Positions 51,359-59,762 of a DNA stretch of 64,000 nt are shown in pieces. The stretch covers positions 16,622-80,621 of the forward strand of contig CAYHXO010000005.1 of the NCBI GenBank assembly GCA_964360635.1, written 5' to 3'. The notes beneath the pieces were generated by a model. The model saw only the letters and a list, made by a program, of their open reading frames with translations. It was not told the DNA's origin and ran no database searches. How positions within the stretch are numbered: position 1 is the stretch's first letter; every line of letters starts with the position of its first letter. The DNA is from CALRGE01 sp964360635 (GTDB lineage: Bacteria > Patescibacteriota > Gracilibacteria > UBA1369 > 2-02-FULL-48-14). Made by a program: the position numbers and the translations under genes.

Positions 51359-53749
51359 ATGGAAAATGGTTTAACTTCAGCAGAAGCGCTAAGGCTACTT
51401 AGAAGAAATGGACATAATGAAATTGCATCTAAAGATCAGAATTCGGCTATAAAAATTTTGTTGAAACAGCTGGTCAATCCACTTGTTTTGGTTCTTATTG
51501 CGGCTAGTGCGATTTCATTTTTTTTGGGAGAAGGAACGGATGCAATAATTATTATTTGTATAATTTTTGTGAATTCCGCGCTTGCTTTTACACAAGAATA
51601 TCGAGCTCAAAAAACTGTGAAAAGTTTACGTAAATTGATATCTCAGAAAGCGAAAGTTTTACGAGACGGTAAAGAAATTCATGTTGAGGCAAGAAATTTG
51701 GTAGTTGGTGATTTAGTATTTCTTAATATTGGAGACATTGTTCCCGCAGATATTCATTTATTGAAGCTTGATGGAATGACAGTTGATGAATCTTCACTTA
51801 CCGGCGAATCAGTTCCGGTTTTGAAGAGTCTAAAAAAGAAAGAAGTTTTTATGGGAACTCACGTGGTGAGTGGAGAGGGCATTGGGATAGTTATGTTTAC
51901 CGGTAAAAATACGAGTTTTGGGAAAACTGCGGAGCATCTTTCTGAGCCTGAAAATATTTCAGATTTTGAAAAAGGAATTTCACATTTGAGTTCCTTTCTT
52001 TTGAAAATTATTCTTGTAATGACGGTTTTTATTTTTGCAGTTAATGGTTTTTTAGGCCACGGAATTTTAGAGTCATTTCTGTTTGCTTTAGCGCTTGCGG
52101 TTGGAATCACACCTGAAGCTCTGCCTGTAATTATTACAATTGCTCTTTCCGGAGCTGCGCGAAAATTGGCAAAATCAGATGTGATTGTGAAAAGACTTTC
52201 TGCGATTGAAGATCTTGGGAATATGGATGTTTTTTGTACTGATAAAACAGGAACGCTAACTGAAGGCCATTTAAGTCTTCAGAATTTTTTTGATAAGGCC
52301 GGAAAAGAAAGTGCCAATGTTTTAGTATATGGAATGCTTTGTGGGGATGCAGGTGAAAATATTATTGATAAGGCGATTTGGGATAGCCCTCATTCTCACA
52401 AATTACTCAAGAAATATAAGTCTTATAAAGTATTAGATCGAAATGAATTTGATTTTGAAAGACGTAGAATGAGTGTTTTGGTTAAAGCTCCTGACGGGAA
52501 AAAATATCTGATTGTAAAGGGCGCTTTGGAAAATATTGAGGGACTTTGCAGGGATAAACATTTGAAATCGATTGATGCTTATAGAAAATCCGGTCATTCC
52601 ACAATTGTGATTGCTATAAAACCTTTAAATAAAACTACTTCTACAAAGGCGGATGAGAAAAATCTCAAAATGGCAGGATTCTTAACCTTCATTGATCCTC
52701 CTCGTGAGAGTGCAAAGATGGCAATTGCTGATTTGCGTCGACTGGGTGTTGAAATTAAAGTTTTGAGTGGAGATGATCATTTGGTAACGGAAGCAATTTG
52801 CAAAAAAGTTGGGCTTGAAATAAAAGGCGGGCGAGTGATTACAGGCGAAGATTTGGATGCCTTGAATGAATCGCAATTCGCTATTCTTATTGAAAAATAT
52901 AATGTTTTTTCTCGAATTACTCCTGAACATAAATATAGAATTGTTAAAACACTGAACAAAGATGAAAATAGAACTGTTGCTTTCATGGGTGATGGAATTA
53001 ATGACGCGCCTGCAATTAAAATCGCTGATGTTGGAATTTCTGTAAATACTGCAACAGACATTGCGAAAGAGGCTGCTGATATAATTGTTCTTCAACAAAG
53101 TCTGCATGTTATTGCGAATGGTGTTATGGACGGTAGAAGAATTTTCGTTAATATAAATAAGTATATTTTGAACACTGTGAGCGCGAATTATGGAAATATG
53201 TTTACCATTGCGATTGCATCGGTTTTTTTGAAGTTTATTCCTCTTTTGCCGGCGCAAATTCTTTTAAATAATCTTATAACTGACATGCCAATGATTGCTG
53301 TTGCTAGTGATAATGTTGATATTGAAATGCTTCGTAAACCCAAAAAAATTGATACTGCAAAGATAAAATCTTTCATGGGCTCTTTTGGACTTTTAAGTAC
53401 TTTTTTTGATTTTGTTCTTATTCTTTCACTACTCTTTATATTTAAGTCTGATCCTCAAACTTTTAGGAGCGCGTGGTTTCTTGAATCGGCAATTTCGGAA
53501 ATTGTTATTGCATTCTCTCTAAGAACTGGTTTACCTTTTTTCAAAAGTAAACCAGGTAAAGCTTTATTTTTGATCTCTGTTGCGTCGATAATTTTACTTT
53601 TTCTTATAGTTTATAGTCCAATTGCAGGATTCTTTGAATTTGTTCAGCTAAATTCTAAAATGTTGGCTTTCATTTTACTTGTTGTCCTAACGTATTTTGC
53701 CGCTTCAGAACTACTAAAAAGGTCATGGCTCAAAAAGATCGATTTATAA
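51359..53749 (+). CDS. P-type cation ATPase, MgtA-like
   Basis: 796 residues. N-terminal cation-ATPase domain (GLTSAEALRLLRRNGHNEIA), TGES loop, membrane motif GITPEALPVIITIAL, phosphorylation site CTDKTGTLTEG (Asp295), FMGDGINDAPAIKIADVGIS and LLNNLITDMPMIAVASDNVD near the C-terminus. The last motif and the VIVKRLSAIEDLGNMDVFCT stretch match magnesium-importing P3B ATPases better than calcium pumps. Shorter than E. coli MgtA (about 900), mostly at the N-terminus. Probable magnesium import; metal not provable from sequence. Confidence 0.85.
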   Translation: MENGLTSAEALRLLRRNGHNEIASKDQNSAIKILLKQLVNPLVLVLIAASAISFFLGEGTDAIIIICIIFVNSALAFTQEYRAQKTVKSLRKLISQKAKVLRDGKEIHVEARNLVVGDLVFLNIGDIVPADIHLLKLDGMTVDESSLTGESVPVLKSLKKKEVFMGTHVVSGEGIGIVMFTGKNTSFGKTAEHLSEPENISDFEKGISHLSSFLLKIILVMTVFIFAVNGFLGHGILESFLFALALAVGITPEALPVIITIALSGAARKLAKSDVIVKRLSAIEDLGNMDVFCTDKTGTLTEGHLSLQNFFDKAGKESANVLVYGMLCGDAGENIIDKAIWDSPHSHKLLKKYKSYKVLDRNEFDFERRRMSVLVKAPDGKKYLIVKGALENIEGLCRDKHLKSIDAYRKSGHSTIVIAIKPLNKTTSTKADEKNLKMAGFLTFIDPPRESAKMAIADLRRLGVEIKVLSGDDHLVTEAICKKVGLEIKGGRVITGEDLDALNESQFAILIEKYNVFSRITPEHKYRIVKTLNKDENRTVAFMGDGINDAPAIKIADVGISVNTATDIAKEAADIIVLQQSLHVIANGVMDGRRIFVNINKYILNTVSANYGNMFTIAIASVFLKFIPLLPAQILLNNLITDMPMIAVASDNVDIEMLRKPKKIDTAKIKSFMGSFGLLSTFFDFVLILSLLFIFKSDPQTFRSAWFLESAISEIVIAFSLRTGLPFFKSKPGKALFLISVASIILLFLIVYSPIAGFFEFVQLNSKMLAFILLVVLTYFAASELLKRSWLKKIDL

Positions 53750-53807
53750 TTTTTTATTGCAATCCATGCGGTAAAAAGTTAAGTTGTCGAAGTATTTAAT
53801 TTTACAT

Positions 53808-54839
53808 ATGGAAAACCCAACAAAACAAGATCTGCTCAAGGAAGTTATTGAGCACATTGATATTAAAAAGCTGAGTATTTCTCCGCTAATTGATGCTTAT
53901 AGAAAGATGTCTTTTTCTGCTCGTGATTTGGCTCGTGCGGCAGATATTTACAATATGATGCTTGGAGATGAGAAATGTAGCGTTTGGTTGACTCTTGCGG
54001 GTTCAACAAGCGCTGCAGGATGTATGCAGGCTTACGTGGATATGGTGAAGAACAACATGGTTGATTGTATAGTTGCTACAGGTGCTTCAATCATTGATAT
54101 GGATTTCTTTGAGGCTCTTGGATTCAAACATTATAAAGGTGACCAATTTATTGATGACGGACTTCTTCGAAGTCTTTATATTGATAGAATTTACGATACT
54201 TTCATTAATGAAGAGGAATTGCAGAATTGTGATAAAACAATCGGCGATATTGCCGATTCACTAAAACCAGGGCCGTATTCTTCTCGAGAATTTATTTGGG
54301 AAATGGGTAAATGGCTTACAGAGCATTCAGTGAAAAAAGATTCACTAATTCAGGCTTGTTATGAGCACAATGTTCCAATTTTCTGTCCTGCATTCTCTGA
54401 TTCTTCAGCGGGTTTTGGTTTAGTCGTTCATCAAACAAAGAATCCTGATGCTCACGTTTCAATCGATAGCGTTAAAGATTTCCGTGAACTTACTCAAATT
54501 AAAATGAACACTAGTGATAGCGGACTTTTGATGGTTGGTGGTGGAGTTCCAAAAAACTTCGCTCAAGATACTGTTGTGTGTGCTGAAATTTTGGGAGTTG
54601 AGGCGCCTGTCCATAAATATGCAATTCAGTTAACTGTGGCTGATGTTCGTGATGGAGCTTGTTCTTCTTCTACTTTGAAGGAGGCGAGTTCTTGGGGAAA
54701 AGTTAGTACTGTTCACGAACAAATGGTTTTCGCCGAGGCAACTCTTTCGCTTCCACTAATCGCAGCTTACGGCTACGAGAAAGGACTTTGGAAGAATCGA
54801 ACAAAGCGCGAATTTGCTAAATTGTTTAATAAAGCCTAA
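53808..54839 (+). CDS. Deoxyhypusine synthase-like (probable polyamine synthase)
   Basis: 343 residues from the ATG at 53808. Family features: TLAGSTSAAGCMQAYVDMVK, CIVATGASIIDMDFFEALGF, PIFCPAFSDSSAGFG and, near the end, the active-site lysine in EASSWGKVS (Lys298), which forms an enzyme-substrate imine in the family. Bacteria lack eIF5A, and some bacterial DHS-like proteins make homospermidine from spermidine/putrescine. It overlaps the gene for N-carbamoylputrescine amidase (TAATG) and agmatine deiminase follows, so it probably consumes the putrescine they make. Substrate remains inferred. Confidence 0.85.
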   Translation: MENPTKQDLLKEVIEHIDIKKLSISPLIDAYRKMSFSARDLARAADIYNMMLGDEKCSVWLTLAGSTSAAGCMQAYVDMVKNNMVDCIVATGASIIDMDFFEALGFKHYKGDQFIDDGLLRSLYIDRIYDTFINEEELQNCDKTIGDIADSLKPGPYSSREFIWEMGKWLTEHSVKKDSLIQACYEHNVPIFCPAFSDSSAGFGLVVHQTKNPDAHVSIDSVKDFRELTQIKMNTSDSGLLMVGGGVPKNFAQDTVVCAEILGVEAPVHKYAIQLTVADVRDGACSSSTLKEASSWGKVSTVHEQMVFAEATLSLPLIAAYGYEKGLWKNRTKREFAKLFNKA

Positions 54840-55669
54840 TGGAGGTTAAAGTTGGACTTATTCAAATGACTTGCAGTGATGTGCCCAGAGAAAATCTGGA
54901 CAAGATTATTGCTGGGATTCGTGATTTGGCTGGGCGCGGAGCTCAGATTATTTCAACGAGTGAGTTGCCTTCATCTAAATATTTTTGCCAAACAAAAGAT
55001 GATTCAAGATTTGCTTTAGCTGAGGCGATTCCCGGTCCGACTACAGAAAAACTTAGTAAAGTGGCGGCGGAAGGCGATGTTGTAATTTTAATGTCACTTT
55101 TTGAAAAAGCCGACGATGGGAAATTTTACAACACTGTTGCTGTGATTGATGCAGACGGAAAATATTTGGGTAAATATAGAAAAATGCATATTCCGGATGA
55201 TCCTGAAAATGGCTACGATGAGGCTTATTATTTCGCAAAAGGTGATGAGGGCTATAAAGTTTTCGACACAAAATATGCGAAAATCGCACCAATGATTTGT
55301 TACGACCAGTGGTTCCCGGAAGGAGCAAGACTGGCTGCAGCTCAAGGTGCGCAGATACTTTTCTATCCAACTGCAATTGGTTGGCCACAAAAAGATAGAA
55401 AAGAATTGAATGCCGCCGAACACGAAGCTTGGCAAATTATGCAGAGATCTCACGCAATTGCGAATAATGTTTTTGTTTGTCCTATAAATCGTGTTGGCGT
55501 TGAAGGTGCATTGAAATTTTGGGGAACATCTTTCGTTTCAGATCCATACGGGCGAGTTATTGCAAAAGCTGATACTGAAAGTGAAACAAATTTGCTTGCG
55601 ACTTGCGATTTGTTCGTCACAGATGAAATGCGAAAAGATTGGCCATTTTTAAAACAATATGAAGTATAA
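54839..55669 (+). CDS. aguB: N-carbamoylputrescine amidase
   Basis: 276 residues, nitrilase superfamily. Catalytic Glu in STSELPSSKYF, Lys in YRKMHIPDDPENGYDEAYYF and Cys in APMICYDQWFPEGARLAAAQ. The segments IGWPQKDRKELNAAEHEAWQ and NRVGVEGALKFWGTSFVSDP match the putrescine-pathway amidases well. Hydrolyses N-carbamoylputrescine to putrescine, CO2 and ammonia. Its start overlaps the preceding stop and its end overlaps agmatine deiminase by 11 bases: one translationally coupled operon. Confidence 0.93.
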   Translation: MEVKVGLIQMTCSDVPRENLDKIIAGIRDLAGRGAQIISTSELPSSKYFCQTKDDSRFALAEAIPGPTTEKLSKVAAEGDVVILMSLFEKADDGKFYNTVAVIDADGKYLGKYRKMHIPDDPENGYDEAYYFAKGDEGYKVFDTKYAKIAPMICYDQWFPEGARLAAAQGAQILFYPTAIGWPQKDRKELNAAEHEAWQIMQRSHAIANNVFVCPINRVGVEGALKFWGTSFVSDPYGRVIAKADTESETNLLATCDLFVTDEMRKDWPFLKQYEV

Positions 55670-56663
55670 AATGCCCGCAGAATGGCAGAAGCATGAGGCT
55701 ACTTGGCTTGCTTGGCCTCATAATGAAGAGCACTGGCCCGGAAACTTTGGTCCGATCCCTGCTGTTTTTGCGAAGATAGCGGTGACTTTGAGCGAAGGCG
55801 AGAATGTTTATATTTGCGTGAAAGATCAGGCGATGGAAGATTCTGCTCGAGCCTTAATCGGTCCAAATGATAAGGTTAAATTTTTCCATATACCAACTGA
55901 TGCATCTTGGAGCCGTGATCATGGCCCGATTTATGTGAGGGATGCAAGCCTTCGGCTTGTGATTACAGATTGGATTTTCAATTCTTGGGGCGAAAAATAT
56001 GAGCCGTGGGATCAAGATGATATCGTTCCACAAAAAATCGGTGAGATTTTTAAAACGGAAGTTATTCAACCTGGAATTGTTTTGGAAGGTGGGTCTATTG
56101 ATGTAAATGGAAATGGCTCTCTTCTAACAACTCGCCAGTGTCTTTTGAATAAAAATCGAAATCCTCATCTTTCGCAGCTTGAAATTGAAAAATATTTGGA
56201 GGATTATTTGGGCGCAACAAATGTGCTTTGGCTTGAAGAGGGAATTGTGGGGGACGATACGGATGGCCACATTGATGACATCGCTCGTTTTGTTGATGAA
56301 AACACAATTGTGACTGTCGTTGAAGATAAAAAAGATGATGAGAATTACGAAATTTTGCAGAAAAATCTTCGCGATTTAAAAGAGATGAGAGATGGTGACG
56401 GACAGCCTTTCAAAATAGTTGAAATTCCGATGCCTGATCCTGTTATTTATGAAGATCAAAGACTTCCCGCGAGTTACGCCAATTTCTACATCGGAAATTC
56501 TGTTGTGATTGTTCCGACATTTAATTGTGCAAAGGACGCACAAGTTTTGCAAACTTTGCAGGATTTATTCCCAAGTCGAAAAGTAGTTGGAATCGACTGT
56601 GTTGATTTAGTTTGGGGATTGGGCACACTTCATTGCTCGACTCAGCAGATGCCCGAGATGTAA
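55659..56663 (+). CDS. aguA: Agmatine deiminase
   Basis: 334 residues, pentein fold. MPAEWQKHEATWLAWPHNEE at the N-terminus, SWSRDHGPIYVRD, VLEGGSIDVNGNGSLLTTRQ, DDTDGHIDDIARF (catalytic His/Asp) and the nucleophile Cys in GTLHCSTQQMP. Converts agmatine to N-carbamoylputrescine and ammonia. With AguB it gives putrescine. No arginine decarboxylase is seen here, so agmatine may be scavenged, perhaps from a host, or made elsewhere in the genome. Confidence 0.95.
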   Translation: MKYKMPAEWQKHEATWLAWPHNEEHWPGNFGPIPAVFAKIAVTLSEGENVYICVKDQAMEDSARALIGPNDKVKFFHIPTDASWSRDHGPIYVRDASLRLVITDWIFNSWGEKYEPWDQDDIVPQKIGEIFKTEVIQPGIVLEGGSIDVNGNGSLLTTRQCLLNKNRNPHLSQLEIEKYLEDYLGATNVLWLEEGIVGDDTDGHIDDIARFVDENTIVTVVEDKKDDENYEILQKNLRDLKEMRDGDGQPFKIVEIPMPDPVIYEDQRLPASYANFYIGNSVVIVPTFNCAKDAQVLQTLQDLFPSRKVVGIDCVDLVWGLGTLHCSTQQMPEM

Positions 56664-56666
56664 ATT

Positions 56667-57038
56667 ATGAAAACCTACATTGGTGCCATTATCGAAGAAA
56701 GTTTAGAGACTAAAGATGTCCTTGGTAAATTAAAAATTATTGACACTGTTATTGAAAGTGTGAGCGATGAGCATAAAACTCCTTGGTTGAAACAGTGGAC
56801 TTTACACAAAGTTGAAATTGAAGAAAATCAGGCGGAGGATGTTGCGAAAAACTTGAGTGAAAGTTTAGATTCAAAGCACAGTTCTTGGTATGCGGATTTT
56901 AAGAATGATAGTTTTCATTACGTGATTTTTTACAAAAAAATATTCAAAGTAGATTTATCGAAAAAAGAAAGATACGTAGATGTTATAAAATACGGACTTT
57001 CAATTGGGATTCCGAGTTATCAGTTAGATTTTTGTTAG
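56667..57038 (+). CDS. Conserved hypothetical protein at the end of the polyamine operon
   Basis: 123 residues. Pattern MKTYIGAIIEESLETKDVLG, KTPWLKQWTLHKVEIEENQA, LDSKHSSWYADFKNDSFHYV and YGLSIGIPSYQLDF is one I recall as a small conserved family without assigned function. Begins four bases after the aguA stop, so it is in the operon. A role in polyamine metabolism is only inferred from position. Confidence 0.7.
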   Translation: MKTYIGAIIEESLETKDVLGKLKIIDTVIESVSDEHKTPWLKQWTLHKVEIEENQAEDVAKNLSESLDSKHSSWYADFKNDSFHYVIFYKKIFKVDLSKKERYVDVIKYGLSIGIPSYQLDFC

Positions 57039-57060
57039 TGAAAAATGGCACTTAACCTGT

Positions 57061-57090
57061 TTGACATGTCTAATCTGGTTATGATATCAT
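57061..57090 (+). promoter_or_regulatory. Promoter of the RelE/ParE-type module
   Basis: TTGACA (57061-57066), 18-base spacer, TATCAT (57085-57090); fixes the start at the ATG 57111, giving a short leader of about 13 bases. Confidence 0.7.
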
Positions 57091-57110
57091 ATAAACGTAA
57101 CCACATTTAT

Positions 57111-57326
57111 ATGACTGCTTCACGTTCATCAATTTCCTTTTCGGAAGACAATTGGGATAAAATTCAAGATGCTAAAAATAAAAGCAAAGTTGTGAATACT
57201 GCATTGAAATTTTATTTCGATTCAAAAGCAATCCTCAAGCAAAAAGAGGAGGATTTTATTTTGAGTGAATTGGCTCATTATGAAGAAACTGGTGAGGTCT
57301 ATACATTTGATGAAACTTTCAATTGA
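57111..57326 (+). CDS. Antitoxin of a RelE/ParE-type module
   Basis: 71 residues from the ATG at 57111. N-terminal SRSSISFSEDNWDKIQDAKN and VVNTALKFYF resemble a ribbon-helix-helix strand and helix; the acidic C-terminus (SELAHYEETGEVYTFDETFN) would bind the toxin. An upstream start at 57045 lies before the promoter and is rejected. Its stop is two bases before the toxin ATG. Confidence 0.8.
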   Translation: MTASRSSISFSEDNWDKIQDAKNKSKVVNTALKFYFDSKAILKQKEEDFILSELAHYEETGEVYTFDETFN

Positions 57327-57328
57327 AT

Positions 57329-57598
57329 ATGCAAATAGTCTTTTTAAGACAAGCTCATCGTTTTATTAAAAAAGCTGATAATCCTTTGAAGTTTAAAATA
57401 AGAGAAGAAATATTAAAAATTCGTGTGAATCCTAAAATCGGCGAACTTTTGAATGGTAAATTAAGTACTTTGAGATCTCATCATTTTGGCTTTGTGAGGA
57501 CACAATATCGAATTGCTTACCGAGTTGAAAATAATTTGATAATTATAGCCATTGCGAGTCGTGAAAATTTTTATCGTGACTTGGAAAAAAATATCTAG
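57329..57598 (+). CDS. RelE/ParE-superfamily toxin
   Basis: 89 residues from the ATG at 57329 (a TTG six bases before is possible). MQIVFLRQAHRFIKKADNPL, EEILKIRVNPKIGELLNGKL, RTQYRIAYRVENNLIIIAIA and SRENFYRDL match the family fold: two helices, then a twisted sheet ending in a basic helix. May cut mRNA on ribosomes or poison gyrase; it cannot be told which. Overlaps the convergent DMT gene by four bases (CTAG). Confidence 0.85.
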   Translation: MQIVFLRQAHRFIKKADNPLKFKIREEILKIRVNPKIGELLNGKLSTLRSHHFGFVRTQYRIAYRVENNLIIIAIASRENFYRDLEKNI

Positions 57599-58461
57599 AA
57601 AGTTTGAATCACTATTCCCAAAACAATAAATATCAGACCGACTATTGAGCTTGGTAGTATTTGTTCGCCGACAAGAAAGTAGATGTAGATGAGTGAGATG
57701 AATGGTGTGAGGAATACCATGTTTGTCATTTGAGCGGTTTCTCCGTATTCGAGGGCTTTGAACCAAAAAATAAATGCGACGGCATTTGTCATGAGTCCAA
57801 TCCATGCAAGACCGGCAAGTTGTAGGAGAGAAACTTGTGGAATGGATGAAAAAGTTAAGATCGAAATAAGTACTAAAATAAAAGCAAAACAATAATAGAG
57901 TAAAGTTGAGGTGCTGATTTCAAATTTATGTTTTTTACCTAAAACTGAAAATAAACCATAAGCAACTGCGCCGAGAACGGCAAGAATGTCACCTTTGATA
58001 TTTGTGAAGGTCAAACTCAGTAAATTCCCTTTTGTCATCACTATGTATATGCCGAAAAAACTGAAAATGAGTCCTAGAATTTTTTTAACCCCAAGTTTTT
58101 CTTTCAGAATTAGTGTGGCGAAAATAACTACCATTATCGGCCATAAATAATTCAAAATGAAGGCTTCTTGAGCGGGTGCATACTTTAAAGCTCCGAGTAA
58201 AAAAATAGAATATAAAAAACAGCCGAGTGTGCCCATATAGGCAATGTGGAAATAATCTTTTTTTGTGTAACTTTTTAGACTTTTTAATTTTCCTTGAGCT
58301 ATAACTATTGAAAATAGTCCGAGAATTGCGAAAATAAATGAATAAAACATTATTTGTATCCCGCTGAGGTTTTGTAGAAGTAATTTTGCAATAGCGGCTG
58401 TTGAAGCCCATAAAAGTACTGCTATGCTCACAAATAAATATGATTTTTTTCTATTTTCCAT
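57595..58461 (-). CDS. DMT-superfamily (EamA) transporter
   Basis: 288 residues, ten membrane helices in two EamA repeats: KKSYLFVSIAVLLWASTAAI and ILAVLGAVAYGLFSVLGKKH begin them. Typical short loops and inside-positive lysines (GKKHKFE, KEKLGVKKILG). Members export amino acids, drugs or nucleotide sugars; substrate unknown. Convergent with the toxin gene. Confidence 0.88.
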   Translation of the reverse strand: MENRKKSYLFVSIAVLLWASTAAIAKLLLQNLSGIQIMFYSFIFAILGLFSIVIAQGKLKSLKSYTKKDYFHIAYMGTLGCFLYSIFLLGALKYAPAQEAFILNYLWPIMVVIFATLILKEKLGVKKILGLIFSFFGIYIVMTKGNLLSLTFTNIKGDILAVLGAVAYGLFSVLGKKHKFEISTSTLLYYCFAFILVLISILTFSSIPQVSLLQLAGLAWIGLMTNAVAFIFWFKALEYGETAQMTNMVFLTPFISLIYIYFLVGEQILPSSIVGLIFIVLGIVIQTF

Positions 58462-58501
58462 ACGACTATTATATCATTATTAATATAAATTATGACAAAA
58501 A

Positions 58502-58529
58502 TTGACATTTTATCAATTTAATGTATAAT
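58502..58529 (+). promoter_or_regulatory. Near-perfect sigma-70 promoter
   Basis: TTGACA (58502-58507), 16-base spacer, TATAAT (58524-58529): both hexamers are consensus. AAGGAG at 58531 is 16 bases from the ATG, too far to be a normal ribosome-binding site. Confidence 0.85.
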
Positions 58530-58552
58530 CAAGGAGCATTAATCAAAAATTT

Positions 58553-58978
58553 ATGTCTAATAAGGAACCAGTTCAGAAAGAACAAAATCCAGCATTTTCA
58601 AGTCGTGAAGTGGCTCCAGATAATGTTCCTGTTACTGGTATAAGAGGTAGAATGAAAAAATTAGTAAAAAACGCACTTGGTATAGCTGAGGATGGAAAAA
58701 ATGCTACCCTGTCAGAAAAAGTACTTCCACCAACATTGTTAACAGCACCACCGGTAAAGTTTGTAACTCCACCACCATTAGTGCAAATTTTTGGGGAGCC
58801 AGCAAAAAGGGTACTTGATCCTGGGCCAGCAACATTGTTAACTCCACCACCTGTAGTATTTATACATGGGAAGGAGCCTGTTCAGATTTTTGGAGAACCA
58901 CCAACATTGATTACTCCACCGCCGGTAAGATTTGTAACTCCACCACCATTAAAGATAATTAACGGGGGAAAAGCTTAA
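58553..58978 (+). CDS. Proline-rich tandem-repeat protein, 141 residues
   Basis: Residues 1-55 are polar and basic (GIRGRMKKLVKNALGIAED). Residues 58-141 are three imperfect copies of a 24-33 residue unit: [P]TLLT-PPV-F(VTPPPL)-IFGEP. DNA copies are similar too (ccaacattg...actccaccacc). No signal peptide or membrane helix. No known domain recognised. Its promoter is the strongest in the window, so the product may be abundant: a scaffold, an SH3-type ligand or a surface partner are possibilities. Confidence 0.7.
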   Translation: MSNKEPVQKEQNPAFSSREVAPDNVPVTGIRGRMKKLVKNALGIAEDGKNATLSEKVLPPTLLTAPPVKFVTPPPLVQIFGEPAKRVLDPGPATLLTPPPVVFIHGKEPVQIFGEPPTLITPPPVRFVTPPPLKIINGGKA

Positions 58979-59099
58979 TTTGGACGCTTCAAAATTTCTA
59001 AAGGAAATCTCCTTGCTATTCAGGTCATTTTTGATATAAATAATTTAAGTTAAAAACAATAAAGAATTGGCTGGAAATTTCAGACAATTTTGCCTGATA

Positions 59100-59762
59100 A
59101 TGAATGTAAAAATTAACGAATCATGGAAGGTTTATCTGCAAGATGAATTTGAAAAACCCTACTTCAAAGAACTGACCGAATTTGTTAAATCTGAATATCA
59201 AAAAAAGAAAGTTTACCCGGCGCCTGCAAATATTTTTCGTGCTTTTGAATTGTGCCCATTTGAAGATGTTAAAGTTGTGATTTTGGGCCAGGATCCTTAT
59301 CACGGCGATGGTCAGGCAAATGGCTTGTGTTTTTCTGTAGCTGACGGAGTCAGCTTGCCCCCGTCTTTACAAAACATCTTCAAAGAAATTAAGTCTGATT
59401 TGGGCGTGCTACCATCAGTAGGTAATTTAGACAGCTGGGCTAGGCAAGGTGTTCTTCTGTTAAATGCGACTTTGACAGTAGTTGCTGGCACAGCCGGTTC
59501 GCATCAAAAAAAAGGGTGGGAAACTTTTACTGATGCAGTAATTAAAGTGATTTCAGAAAAAAAGGAACACGTAGTTTTTTTGTTGTGGGGAAGGTATGCA
59601 CAAGAAAAAGGAACGGTAATTGATGAGTCAAAACATCTTGTTTTGCGAGCACCACACCCCTCTCCATTTTCGGTTCACAGCGGATTTTTTGGCTGCAAAC
59701 ATTTCAGTAAAACGAATGAATATTTGGAGTCTAATGGAATGAAGACTATTAATTGGGCTTAG
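59100..59762 (+). CDS. ung: Uracil-DNA glycosylase (family 1)
   Basis: 220 residues from the ATG at 59100. Motif A GQDPYHGDGQANGLCFSV with catalytic Asp65, LLLNATLTVVAGTAGSH, HVVFLLWGRYAQEKG, and the DNA-inserting APHPSPFSVHSGFFGCKHFS. Removes uracil from DNA at the start of base-excision repair. Ends in a four-base overlap (TTAG) with the convergent SLH gene. Confidence 0.95.
   Translation: MNVKINESWKVYLQDEFEKPYFKELTEFVKSEYQKKKVYPAPANIFRAFELCPFEDVKVVILGQDPYHGDGQANGLCFSVADGVSLPPSLQNIFKEIKSDLGVLPSVGNLDSWARQGVLLLNATLTVVAGTAGSHQKKGWETFTDAVIKVISEKKEHVVFLLWGRYAQEKGTVIDESKHLVLRAPHPSPFSVHSGFFGCKHFSKTNEYLESNGMKTINWA

Noticed and set aside
52682..53257. 191-codon minus-strand frame inside the MgtA-like gene
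   Set aside because: Antisense shadow of conserved P-type ATPase sequence, Asn/Ser-rich nonsense composition.
58721..58960. CRISPR-like or VNTR repeat at 58.7-58.9 kb
   Set aside because: The repeats keep the reading frame and encode a Pro-rich protein repeat; there are no unique spacers.
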